Source: Massilia sp.
Lineage (GTDB): Bacteria > Pseudomonadota > Gammaproteobacteria > Burkholderiales > Burkholderiaceae_D
NCBI GenBank assembly: GCA_025359245.1
Contig: JANYGW010000160.1
Coordinates: 1 to 60,873 of the forward strand
DNA length: 60,873 bases
Reading direction: 5' to 3'
Below the pieces are notes generated by a model. It did no database searches. It was not told where the DNA came from and saw only the letters and a list, made by a program, of their open reading frames with translations. A program made the position numbers and the translations under genes. Every line of letters starts with the position of its first letter. The stretch's first letter is position 1. Of the stretch, positions 1-8,237 are shown piece after piece.

Positions 1-308
1 GCTTGCAAGCGCAAGGCTCTCCGATTCGTCCGACTAAAGGGAAATCGCGCAGCGATTTCTTGCCTTCCGCCTCCGCTCTCAATGCAGAGGCGCCGGCGCC
101 GAAGGCGCGGTTTTTCCTCAACGCATCTTTCACAATGGATATTCAACAGTCAAAGCCCGCCCCGTCACGGGTAACCACGCTGAACTCGTGTGCCTTTGTC
201 GGAACTGAACTCGCGCCTTGCGCGAAACGCCAACAATTCCTCCATGCAGTAGACATCCCCGACCGTGCGCCGTACACTAGCCAATTGCATTTTTCACAAT
301 ATCCAAAA
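1..308. other. Window edge and upstream region, no gene recognised
   Basis: An open frame runs through this stretch into the nucleotidyltransferase gene. Its translation is low-complexity and resembles no family I know, and it has no convincing ribosome site, so I read it as non-coding upstream sequence. It holds a terminator-like hairpin near 96-115 and the short inverted repeat AAATCG/CGATTT near 43-59. Confidence 0.5.
96..115 (+). terminator. Possible rho-independent terminator of a gene left of the window
   Basis: A GCGCC-GAA-GGCGC hairpin (96-108) is followed by GG and five T residues. The 5-bp stem is short, so this is weak evidence. It would end a rightward gene lying mostly outside the window. 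Confidence 0.35.
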
Positions 309-1106
309 ATGAACCACGTCATCCCGCCCGACATCCACGCAGAAATCATGACCCGCCTGGCCAACACCGAACGCGAAGAAGGCGTGCGCATCCTGCTGGC
401 GGTCGAATCGGGCAGCCGCGCCTGGGGCTTTCACTCGCCCAACAGCGACTACGACGTGCGCTTCATTTACGCGCATCCGGCCGAGTGGTACCTGTCGGTC
501 GACCTGGAAGAGCGGCGCGACGTGATCGAGTACGAAATCACCGACGAGATCGACCTGAACGGGTGGGACGTGGGCAAAGCGCTGCGCCTGTTCTGGAAAT
601 CGAATCCAGCTTTCGTCGAATGGATCCAGTCGCCGATCATCTACCAGGCCGAAGGGGGATTTGCCGAGCGCGTGCGCGAATTGCTGCCCGACGTGTACTG
701 CATCGAGCGCGGCATTTACCACTACCGCAGCATGGCCAAGACCAACTACCGCGGCTACCTGCGCGGCGCCCAGGTGCCGTTGAAGAAATACTTCTACGTG
801 CTGCGGCCGTTGCTGGCGGTACGCTGGCTGGAGCGCTATGGCACGGCGGCGCCGATCGAATTCGACAAACTGCTGCACCTGATCGACGACGAGCCCGCGC
901 TGGCCGCCGATATCCAGGCGCTCCTGCTGCGCAAGAAAGCGGCGCCGGAAATGGGGTTATCAGACCCGATTACCAGCATCAACGCATTTGTCGAACGGGA
1001 ATTGGCGCGACTTGAATCGATTGCGCCGCAGCGCGATGCCAAACCGGAGCGCGTGGGCCTGCTGACGGAGGTATTCCAGTCGACGCTGCGCGAATCAGGG
1101 AAATAA
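309..1106 (+). CDS. RlaP/YcgL-type nucleotidyltransferase domain protein
   Basis: This 265-residue protein belongs by appearance to the DNA polymerase beta-like nucleotidyltransferases of the PF10127/COG3541 type (RlaP, YcgL). The diagnostic motif is visible: Gly35-Ser36 in GSRAWGF, followed by Asp47-x-Asp49 in SDYDVRF, which would bind metal and NTP. The rest is helical with many aromatics, as in the family. I chose the ATG at 309 because similarity starts there and the longer upstream frame looks non-coding. RlaP members are named for association with RNA-repair ligases, but no ligase is adjacent here. The substrate is unknown. It appears monocistronic. Confidence 0.8.
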   Translation: MNHVIPPDIHAEIMTRLANTEREEGVRILLAVESGSRAWGFHSPNSDYDVRFIYAHPAEWYLSVDLEERRDVIEYEITDEIDLNGWDVGKALRLFWKSNPAFVEWIQSPIIYQAEGGFAERVRELLPDVYCIERGIYHYRSMAKTNYRGYLRGAQVPLKKYFYVLRPLLAVRWLERYGTAAPIEFDKLLHLIDDEPALAADIQALLLRKKAAPEMGLSDPITSINAFVERELARLESIAPQRDAKPERVGLLTEVFQSTLRESGK

Positions 1107-1171
1107 ACTCGCCGGTCGCGGCCTGCATGGCCTTCGACCGGCGATGTTGCCCCCGGAACGACAGAGCGCCA

Positions 1172-1753
1172 TTAAACGCGTTGTTGCGTGCGACGGCGCG
1201 CCAGCAGCATACCTGCGGCGGCCATCCCGAACAGCGCCACGCCCGCCGGCTCCGGTACGGCAATCACGTCAGCGTTGGTGATCCGGATGCTGTAGGGAGC
1301 ATTGGCAGCGTTGAAGAAGGTGTTCGTATCGAGGTAGCCCGACATGCCGGCCAGCGTGCCACTGCCGCCCAACCAGTACGAACCGCTGTTGACGCCATCG
1401 GAAGTGGCAAAGGTCGCGCCCGGGATGGCGCCGCTGAAGTTGCAGCAATAGCTGACCAGCAGTGAATAATGACCGGCGCTCAGGGTGCGCGTCAGGTGCG
1501 ACAACAGGCCGGTGGCGTCGTCGTTGGAGATCAGATGCAGCCCGGCGCCGTCATACAGTGAAAACGTCGGATCGTTGTAACCGCTGAGATAGGCCAGGTC
1601 CACATTCGCCGTGCTGGCCACATTCAAACCCACGACGGCGTAGCCGGCAGCGTTGAAATTACCGCTCACGACTGTCGCGCTGGCCGAACCGATGGACCCT
1701 GCCACTGCGACAGCCAAGGCAACGCTCTTGAAGAAGTTGGTAGCAGAGAACAT
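1172..1753 (-). CDS. PEP-CTERM sorting domain protein (exported, unknown function)
   Basis: The 193-residue protein has a signal peptide (about residues 1-27) and ends in a PEP-CTERM signal: VPEP near residue 166, a hydrophobic helix, then Arg-Arg-Arg and a short basic tail. Such proteins are processed by exosortase/archaeosortase-type enzymes at the cell envelope, often with exopolysaccharide. The middle part is Gly/Asn/Ser-rich beta sequence with a Cys-Cys pair and no domain I can name. The ATG at 1753 is preferred over an upstream in-frame start because GAAAGG sits at the right distance before it. An AT-rich promoter-like stretch lies upstream near 1840-1865. Confidence 0.85.
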   Translation of the reverse strand: MFSATNFFKSVALAVAVAGSIGSASATVVSGNFNAAGYAVVGLNVASTANVDLAYLSGYNDPTFSLYDGAGLHLISNDDATGLLSHLTRTLSAGHYSLLVSYCCNFSGAIPGATFATSDGVNSGSYWLGGSGTLAGMSGYLDTNTFFNAANAPYSIRITNADVIAVPEPAGVALFGMAAAGMLLARRRTQQRV

Positions 1754-1945
1754 GATCGGCCTTTCAGGAAAACAACAGAAGAAGCTTCTTTCCATAAAAG
1801 CAATTCGCATGCCACAAAGAAAAATTTGTTGGCAGAATTAATATCCTTATTTTAATCATAGGCTTACCGCGTCCATACAGGCCGATGACCTCTATTTCCT
1901 GCGGTAAATCTGTAAAGTTTGCCGACATGGCTGCCGGCGTCGTCC

Positions 1946-4441
1946 CTATTTCGGAAGTTGCTTCCAGTAACGCATGAGCGTGCGCAGCGCCTCCGGCTTG
2001 TTGAGCGGCGCGAAACCGCCCGCCTGATCCTTCGTATTGAGCCCATGGCAAGACGCGCAGGTGCGGATCTCGCCCGGCTGGAATGTCAGCCAGTTGCGCT
2101 CGCGCACCACCGCCTTGCCGGCGCTATCGGTCAGCTGCCACGTCATGGCGCGCCGCGCCGGCACGAAGGCGGCGCTCGAGCCGTCCAGTCCCAGCTTCAC
2201 GCTGCCGGCCGGCGCGCCCGGATTGGCCGGATTGGTGGCCTTCGGATCGTGCATCGCCTGCGCCAGCGGACGGCGTCCGGCGCGCGGGCTGGCGGCGCCG
2301 CCATAGCCGCGGATCTGATCGGCCTGGAACAGCTGCAGATGGCTGATGTCGTAGACCTTGCCCGCGTCGCCGGTCTTGGTCACGCCGCCCGGCACGTGCA
2401 GGTTGAACGGCTGCTGGCGCTCGCCCTGGTCGCGGCTGGTGTTGTCGCGCGTGACGATCAGCGCCAGGTCATTCGCGCTCAGCCAGGCCCGCAACTGGGC
2501 CTCGTCCACGCTTTCCTCGAGCAGCACCGCGCGTTCGGGCGCCTCGAGCGCATCGCTGCGGCGCGCCGGTCTGGCGCGCGGCGCCACCTCGACCGGATCG
2601 AGCTCCCACAGCACGCCGTCAAAGTCGACCCGCGCGTCCGGATCCCAGTACCACAGCGCCTTGTGCGTGCCCGCCGTCAGCAGCTGGTCGGCGACGAAGT
2701 TGGCGCCGCTGGTCTTGAGCGACTTGAGGCGGAACTGATAGCGGTAGCGCGGCGCCGCACGCGTGCCCTCGTTCTGGTCCAGCCGCGTTTCGGCCGTGTG
2801 CACGGCCACCAGCGTCCCGTCCGACATCGGCAGCGGATTGCGGTACATGCCGCTGTGGTTGGGGCTGGGCGTGGCGCCGTCGACGGTGTAGCTGGCGGTG
2901 TCGGGATGGGTCACGGCCGTCATCACCATGGTTTCCGCGTTCAAGTTGGGGCTGCCCGTGAAGCGCACGATCTGGTTGGCGCCGGCGGTGCCGAACTCGC
3001 GCACATTGCTGCCGTAGTAGGTGCCCGGATGGAGCGGATCTTCGCGCAGGTGGAACAGCCCGCCGTCGGAATGGAGCAAGGTGCGGTTGGCGAATACCGA
3101 TTCGCGGCTGTAGTCGCTCAGGCTGGCATCGTTCTTGAACGTGCGCGGGATGTAGCCTGGGCCGAATTCATGGCGTCCCACGTGGTTCAGCGTTTCCTCC
3201 GACGTGCCGTCCTCGTTCAGCTGCCAGGGCATGAAGTGATTGAAGGTGTGGCCATTGGCCTGGTTGGCGATGTTGTCCGGATGGGTGTCGCTGCGCGGTT
3301 CGGGGAACACCTCGTTGGCCAGCGCCAGGCGCGCCGCGCCCGCCGTTTCGTCGGCGTAGCTGAAGGCGCCGTTGGGCGGGCTGCCCGGACTGGCGCGGTC
3401 GGCATCGGCCTGCTGGTCCTGCTGCAGGTGGTCCCAGCGCGTGAAGATCACGCGTCCGAAGCTGTCGACCGACGGACTGAAGGCGCCGCTGACGGTGTGA
3501 TTGAGCAGGCGCAGGTCGCCGCTGGCGGGGTCGAGGCTCCAGATGCCGGTAATGATCGGTGAACTCTCGTACTCGTCAAGCTGGGGGTACAGGTGCGCTT
3601 CGCCGCCGCGCGGACGATCGGACGTGAACAGCACCCGCTCATCGCTGGCATACAACGGCGAGACATTGTTATAGCCGGCCGGCTGCCTGGCCACCTTGAC
3701 GATGCTGGCCGTGGCGCCCTGTGCCAGTCCGCTCACTTCATAGATCTGCCATTGGAACTGGCGCACTTCATACTGCGTCGAGGGCGAGCCGATGACCATG
3801 CTGAACAGCGCCTTGCTGCCGCTCCAGTGGACCGCCGGTTCGCGCACCGCGATCGACGTGCTGCCCTGGAAACCGCTGGCGCCAAATCCGGCTTCCTGGG
3901 TCAGGTTGCGCACGCTGCCGTCGGGATAGCGGATCATCAGGTCGCCGCCGCGCGGCGCCGCTTGCGGGCTGCCCAGGTGGTTGCCGAAGGTGGTCGTGCG
4001 GCTGGCGAATCCGGACACCGGCACCTGGGTCACGAACAGGATCGGATTGCTGCCCGCCGCCACCGGCGGGGCGACAATGACGGTGGTGCTGGCCGTGCGC
4101 GTGCCTTGGGCATTGGTGGCGGTGAGCGTGTAGGTGACGCCGGCCGGGGCGCTGAGCGAGCGGCTGCTGCTGCCGCTGACGTCGCCGATGCCCTGGTCGA
4201 TGCTCAGCGAAGTGGCGTCGGTCACGCTCCAGCTCAGCATGAAGCTCTGGCCGGCGTTGACGATGCCGGGACTGGACGTAAAACTGCCGATGACCGGCGC
4301 AGCAGGGGTGGGCGTGGGCGTTGGGGTCGGAGTCGGGGCCGGGACCGGCGTTGGCGGCGGCGTGCCGCGGCCACCGCCACCGCAGGCGAGCAGGCCGGCC
4401 AGGACAAAAATAGACCAGCAGCGAAGATCAGGACGGGCCAT
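1946..4441 (-). CDS. Lipoprotein with Ig-like and beta-propeller regions and a C-terminal haem c motif (HzsA-related)
   Basis: This 831-residue protein has a lipoprotein signal with lipobox LLAC (Cys20), a Pro-Thr linker (about 30-47), and an Ig-like region (about 48-130). A long repeat-rich region follows with PDG and YASDERVLFTSD-like blades, resembling TolB/WD40-like propellers and the family annotated as hydrazine-synthase-alpha-related. A single CASCH haem-binding motif (Cys795, Cys798, His799) lies near the C-terminus. It is probably anchored in the outer membrane and secreted or periplasmic, with a possible electron-transfer or oxidase role. The hydrazine synthase relation would be structural only; I do not claim that reaction. 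ATG 4441 has GGAG 6 bases upstream. It stands alone between two PEP-CTERM genes. Confidence 0.7.
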   Translation of the reverse strand: MARPDLRCWSIFVLAGLLACGGGGRGTPPPTPVPAPTPTPTPTPTPAAPVIGSFTSSPGIVNAGQSFMLSWSVTDATSLSIDQGIGDVSGSSSRSLSAPAGVTYTLTATNAQGTRTASTTVIVAPPVAAGSNPILFVTQVPVSGFASRTTTFGNHLGSPQAAPRGGDLMIRYPDGSVRNLTQEAGFGASGFQGSTSIAVREPAVHWSGSKALFSMVIGSPSTQYEVRQFQWQIYEVSGLAQGATASIVKVARQPAGYNNVSPLYASDERVLFTSDRPRGGEAHLYPQLDEYESSPIITGIWSLDPASGDLRLLNHTVSGAFSPSVDSFGRVIFTRWDHLQQDQQADADRASPGSPPNGAFSYADETAGAARLALANEVFPEPRSDTHPDNIANQANGHTFNHFMPWQLNEDGTSEETLNHVGRHEFGPGYIPRTFKNDASLSDYSRESVFANRTLLHSDGGLFHLREDPLHPGTYYGSNVREFGTAGANQIVRFTGSPNLNAETMVMTAVTHPDTASYTVDGATPSPNHSGMYRNPLPMSDGTLVAVHTAETRLDQNEGTRAAPRYRYQFRLKSLKTSGANFVADQLLTAGTHKALWYWDPDARVDFDGVLWELDPVEVAPRARPARRSDALEAPERAVLLEESVDEAQLRAWLSANDLALIVTRDNTSRDQGERQQPFNLHVPGGVTKTGDAGKVYDISHLQLFQADQIRGYGGAASPRAGRRPLAQAMHDPKATNPANPGAPAGSVKLGLDGSSAAFVPARRAMTWQLTDSAGKAVVRERNWLTFQPGEIRTCASCHGLNTKDQAGGFAPLNKPEALRTLMRYWKQLPK

Positions 4442-4748
4442 GCACGACTCCAAAAAGTGAGAGCCGCGGACGACGAAGGTATTTACATGGCTCGACGATA
4501 TGGTACTGCAATATTTATCACATGCAATGCGAGTATGCCGCCAAACCCTAAATTCCTGGTGTCGGGATTCTTTACATTAAGCATCAATAATTGTTATAAA
4601 TACAGTAGTTTTCCGCTTGTAAGCTATTGATTATAAATAAACTTCTTTGCTTGCCTAGCAACAGGCATGCTTATTGCATATCACCCAGCAGGTCCTGAGC
4701 AGCTCCTTGCTCAAGGATAAAAATAGCATTACTTACGGGAGTAGCGAA
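4442..4748. promoter_or_regulatory. AT-rich divergent intergenic region
   Basis: This 307-base gap lies between the divergent lipoprotein and PEP-CTERM genes. It is clearly more AT-rich than its surroundings (about 4490-4680) and must hold both promoters. I could not pick out a convincing -35/-10 pair. No coding sequence is apparent. Confidence 0.5.
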
Positions 4749-5519
4749 TTGAAATTTCTGAATAAAGCCCAATTGGGACGCGGTATCGTAATGGCCTTGG
4801 CCGGTTTGTTGCTCATCAGCAGCGCCCAGGCGACCGTCATCGGCTACCGCAACGGCACCGGCGGCTTCGCCAATCTTGGCAGCGGATCCGCCTTTGACGC
4901 CCTGTTTACCGCCGCTGGCGACAGCCGCGTTGCCACCAATTTCAACAGCGCTGCCGCGGTCAACGGCGCCGGTGCGCTGTGGATCAACGGCGGCACCAAC
5001 GTGCTGAACGCGACCGAACAAGCCAACCTGCTGAGCTTCCTGATGGCAGGCGGCCGTGTCATGTACATGACCGACCGCAGCGATGGCGGCCCATGGGCTG
5101 CGTCGACCGACTCGATTCTCGGCCTGTTCGGCGCCGATGACATCGTGACCGGCGGCGACAATTCGACCTACGCAACGGTCGGCACGCACGAGCTGGTGGC
5201 CGGCGTCGCCAATATCCGCTTCAACACCTGGTCGGCCGTCAATGCATCGCTGGCCAGCCCGACTTTGCTGACCGCCAACGGCATGGCTGCCGTGTACCAC
5301 GTCGGCATGGGCGACCTGCTGTTCATTGGCGATACCAACTGGCAGAACGGCACGATCGGCGCCGACGGCACCGGTGGCGCTGCCGACGTGGCCTTTGCCA
5401 ACAATATCGTCAAGTGGCTCGAAGCGAGCAATAGCAATCCCGTACCGGAGCCGTCTGTGCCTGCCCTGTTTGCAATCGCGCTGGCCGGCATCGCCCTGGC
5501 CCGCCGCCGCCGCAAGTAA
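4749..5519 (+). CDS. PEP-CTERM sorting domain protein, amidotransferase-like fold possible
   Basis: A 256-residue exported protein. I place the start at TTG 4749: GGGAG lies 7 bases upstream, and the start gives a good signal peptide with Lys and Arg before a hydrophobic stretch ending ...SSAQA. The body (residues about 30-225) alternates strands and helices. A segment reading NATEQANLLSFLMAGGRVMY recalls the GATase1-like fold found in DUF4350-type proteins; that assignment is tentative. The C-terminus is a textbook PEP-CTERM: VPEP, hydrophobic helix, Ala-Arg-Arg-Arg-Arg-Lys. A strong terminator follows directly. Confidence 0.82.
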   Translation: MKFLNKAQLGRGIVMALAGLLLISSAQATVIGYRNGTGGFANLGSGSAFDALFTAAGDSRVATNFNSAAAVNGAGALWINGGTNVLNATEQANLLSFLMAGGRVMYMTDRSDGGPWAASTDSILGLFGADDIVTGGDNSTYATVGTHELVAGVANIRFNTWSAVNASLASPTLLTANGMAAVYHVGMGDLLFIGDTNWQNGTIGADGTGGAADVAFANNIVKWLEASNSNPVPEPSVPALFAIALAGIALARRRRK

Positions 5520-5546
5520 TCAGTTCCAGCGTCCGCATGACGCCGC

Positions 5547-5577
5547 AAGGGCCCGCAGCACGCGGGCCCTTTTCTTT
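5547..5577 (+). terminator. Rho-independent terminator
   Basis: A perfect stem AAGGGCCCGC / GCGGGCCCTT with a 5-base loop is followed by a T-rich run. It ends the PEP-CTERM gene 28 bases upstream. Confidence 0.9.
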
Positions 5578-5702
5578 GGGCGGCGCGCACGCCAGGGCCG
5601 GCACGGAAAATGGCCGTCGACGAGGCGCATCTTCCCGCGCGCCGCTGGCGGGCGCGTAGTTTCCCGCTGACGACGGCGTGTCAGCGGCACGGACGCACCG
5701 TT

Positions 5703-6008
5703 TTAGCCGGGCAACGGCCGGGGCGGCGTTTCCGATCCAATCTTGGCTGCGGTATAAATCGAATACAGGGCCGCCAGGCCGACCAGCACATAGACGATGC
5801 GCGCGGCCGGCGTCTGGACACCGAACAGTGCCGCCACCACATCGTAATTGATCAGCCCGACCAGGCCCCAGTTCAGACCGCCGATGATCATCAGGACCAT
5901 GGCGATCCAGTCGAGCGCATTCATTTTTGCCTTGTACAGGCTGGCATGCGTGGTACGCCGATCGGAAAGGTGCCTGCGCTCATTCGCAGGTGCGTTCATC
6001 GTTGCCAT
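5703..6008 (-). CDS. DUF378 family small membrane protein
   Basis: A 101-residue protein with two membrane helices (about 31-53 and 68-86) and the family signature GGLNWGLVG, typical of DUF378 (PF04070) inner-membrane proteins of unknown function. The N-terminal 30 residues are hydrophilic and basic, an extension longer than usual. The ATG at 6008 has an ideal AAGGAGG ribosome site. It lies alone, in the same direction as cbpA but separated from it by 324 bases. Confidence 0.85.
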   Translation of the reverse strand: MATMNAPANERRHLSDRRTTHASLYKAKMNALDWIAMVLMIIGGLNWGLVGLINYDVVAALFGVQTPAARIVYVLVGLAALYSIYTAAKIGSETPPRPLPG

Positions 6009-6332
6009 CACGACCTCCTTGGATTTGCTTGCACTGTCAGACGCTGCCAACGGCAGCGCGCCGGCCCCGGATGCACCCCGGGTACCTGAGTACGACAGCA
6101 AAACGCAGCCCAAGTTTGCCCGCGCGCGCGAATCGGTGCGGCGCCGCCACGACCTCATGTAAAGACACGACGCATTGACGCCGGCCTGACGCGCGCGCGC
6201 CGCACAGCGCCTGCCTGCGCCAACGATTGTGCCAGCTCAACAATCGTGCTGGCCTGCGTAGCATAGTCGAGACAGCCCAATGAGGAGATGTTGATGCCGC
6301 TTGCTGATTGCCGTCGTCCGCTGCCGCCCGGC
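6009..6332. other. Intergenic region with a perfect inverted repeat
   Basis: 324 bases with no credible gene lie between cbpA (stop side) and DUF378 (start side). The region carries ACGATTGT-N9-ACAATCGT at 6223-6247, an exact 8-bp inverted repeat. There is no T-run beside it, so it looks more like an operator for the DUF378 promoter than a terminator. That role is inferred. Confidence 0.4.
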
Positions 6333-7229
6333 TCAAGCGCCGGCGCCGGCGCGCGGATCGAAGGCCATGTCGCGCGCCATGGCGCGGTACAGTTCGCGCG
6401 CGCGCTCGCTGGTGGCCGGCGGCAGCACCACTTCCAGCACCAGGTACAGGTCGCCGGGCGAATGGGCGGGAATGCCGCGCCCTTTCAGGCGCAGCTTGCG
6501 CCCACTTTGCGAGGCGGCCGGCACCCTCACCTGCAGCGGCCCGGACGGCGTGGGCACGTCGATCTGCGCGCCCAGCGCCGCCTCCCAGGGCGCCACCGCC
6601 AGCGTCGCATACACATGGGCGCCCTCGACCCGGTAGCGCGCTTCCGGATAGAACGCGATTTCCAGATACAGGTCGCCGGCCGGCGCCCCGCCGCTGCCCG
6701 GCTGGCCCTGCCCTGCCAGGCGCAGCTGCTGCCCGGGCAGCACGCCTTTCGGGATGTGCACTTCCAGCGCGCGCTCGGCGCCGCCGCGCGCCGTGCGCAG
6801 GCTGACGCTGCGCGTGGCGCCGCGATAGGCATCGCGCAGGTCGATCAGCAGCTGCACGTGCAAGTCCTCGCCGCGCATGGCGAAGGCGCCGCCCGGGCGC
6901 GGGCGCCGGCCCACGTGCGAGAACAAGTCGGCGAAAAAATCCTCCGGCGCGGCGGCGCCGAACTCGTCGCGCGCACCCCACGCGGGCGGCGGCCGGAACG
7001 GCCTTCCGGCGCGCGTGCCGCTGCCCAGCGCGTCATAGGCGGCGCGCTTTTCTGGGTCGCCCAGCACGCCGTAGGCCTGGTTGATGTCCTTGGTTTTCTG
7101 GTCGGCATCCTTGGCCTTGCTCAGGTCGGGATGGTATTTGCGCACCAGCTTGCGGTAGGCCTTCTTGATGTCCTCCGGCGTCGCGTTGCTGGCCACGCCA
7201 AGCGTCTGGTAGTAGTCCTTGTCTTCCAC
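6333..7229 (-). CDS. cbpA: CbpA-type DnaJ co-chaperone
   Basis: A 298-residue J-domain protein. The J domain fills residues 1-70 (KDYYQTLGV, with the HPD motif in KYHPDLS). A short Gly/Arg/Pro-rich linker follows, then the DnaJ C-terminal substrate-binding domains (about 115-285). The Cys-rich zinc finger of DnaJ is absent, which is the CbpA architecture; it should stimulate DnaK. I chose GTG 7229 over ATG 7259: GGAG lies 8 bases upstream of the GTG, and the protein then begins right at the J domain as in other CbpA proteins. No cbpM-like modulator gene follows. Confidence 0.88.
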   Translation of the reverse strand: MEDKDYYQTLGVASNATPEDIKKAYRKLVRKYHPDLSKAKDADQKTKDINQAYGVLGDPEKRAAYDALGSGTRAGRPFRPPPAWGARDEFGAAAPEDFFADLFSHVGRRPRPGGAFAMRGEDLHVQLLIDLRDAYRGATRSVSLRTARGGAERALEVHIPKGVLPGQQLRLAGQGQPGSGGAPAGDLYLEIAFYPEARYRVEGAHVYATLAVAPWEAALGAQIDVPTPSGPLQVRVPAASQSGRKLRLKGRGIPAHSPGDLYLVLEVVLPPATSERARELYRAMARDMAFDPRAGAGA

Positions 7230-7324
7230 GGCGGGCACTCCGGAACCGTTTTTTATCATCGTACTGTGTGGTCGGGCGCGGGAGCGCACGCTTGCGTCGC
7301 CCATCTTGAACGGAGGAAGCCGAC

Positions 7325-8227
7325 ATGAACAAATGGATGAGGCGCACCAGCATCGCACTGGCCGCGCTCGCTGTGGCCAGCGTGGCCGCGGTGGTGGTGG
7401 GCAAGCAGGTGGGCGAACGCAAGCTGCAGCGCTTCGTCAGGGTCGCGGTGGCGCCGCTGGCGGCGCGCACCAGCGCCGGCTACCTGGAACAGGGGCGCTA
7501 CCTGTTTGCCACGCGCGGCTGCGCCGATTGCCATGGCGCCAACGGCGCCGGCAAGGAAGTCATGCGCAGCGGCGCGATGCTGGTGGTCTCGCCCGGTATC
7601 GCGCCAGGCCCCAACAGCGCCGTCGCGGCCTACCGCACCGAAGACTGGGTGCGCACCTTGCGCCACGGCGTCAAGCCGGACGGGCACCCGATCATGATCA
7701 TGCCGAGCCAGGATTACAGCCGCCTCAGCGACGACGATGTCGACGCCATCGTCAGCTATGTGCGGCTGTTGCCGCCGGTGGCCGGCCGCAACCGGGTGAT
7801 CGAACTGCCGGTGGCGGTCAAGGTGCTGTACGCGATGGGCGTGGTCAGGGACGCGGCCGAAATGATCGATCACACGCTGGCGCCGGCAGCGCCGGTCAAG
7901 GTGGAAGTGAGCGAGGCGCATGGCGCCTATGTGGCCAGGACCTGCGTCGGCTGCCACGGCCCGACCTTCAGCGGCGGCAAGATCCTGGGCGCGCCGCCCG
8001 AATGGCCGGCGCCGGCCAACCTGACGCCCGGCGCCGGCAGCGCCATGCTGCGCTACCGGACGCCCGAGCTGTTCATGGCCATGCTGCGCAGCGGCAAGCG
8101 GCCCGACGGCAGCGCGATCAGCAGCGTGATGCCGTTCGGTTCGCTGGGGCAGATGAACGACACCGACCTGCGCGCGCTGCACAGCTATCTGCTAACGCTG
8201 CCCGCGCGCACGGCGGGAGGGCGCTAG
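7325..8227 (+). CDS. Dihaem c-type cytochrome, membrane-anchored or secreted
   Basis: A 300-residue protein with an N-terminal membrane segment (residues 9-26) that may be a signal anchor. Two cytochrome c domains carry CADCH (Cys66-His70) and CVGCH (Cys207-His211), with Met-containing ligand regions downstream such as SVMPFG. The spacing matches dihaem cytochromes that serve alcohol or aldehyde dehydrogenases, but no dehydrogenase is adjacent, so the partner is unknown. ATG 7325 has a GGAGG site. It diverges from cbpA with a 95-base gap. Confidence 0.85.
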   Translation: MNKWMRRTSIALAALAVASVAAVVVGKQVGERKLQRFVRVAVAPLAARTSAGYLEQGRYLFATRGCADCHGANGAGKEVMRSGAMLVVSPGIAPGPNSAVAAYRTEDWVRTLRHGVKPDGHPIMIMPSQDYSRLSDDDVDAIVSYVRLLPPVAGRNRVIELPVAVKVLYAMGVVRDAAEMIDHTLAPAAPVKVEVSEAHGAYVARTCVGCHGPTFSGGKILGAPPEWPAPANLTPGAGSAMLRYRTPELFMAMLRSGKRPDGSAISSVMPFGSLGQMNDTDLRALHSYLLTLPARTAGGR

Positions 8228-8237
8228 CGCGGCTTGC

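Noticed and set aside
3..308. N-terminal extension of the nucleotidyltransferase frame to the window edge
   Set aside because: Low-complexity translation, a hairpin inside it and no ribosome site; family similarity begins at 309.
2000..3562. Long plus-strand open frame opposite the haem-motif lipoprotein
   Set aside because: Arg/Ala/Gly-rich translation typical of the antisense strand of GC-rich genes; the minus-strand gene has clear motifs and a signal peptide.
4306..4355. GGCGTGGGCGTTGGGGTCGG-like repeat tract as a CRISPR or regulatory array
   Set aside because: It encodes the Pro-Thr linker of the lipoprotein; the repeat follows codon structure and has no spacers.
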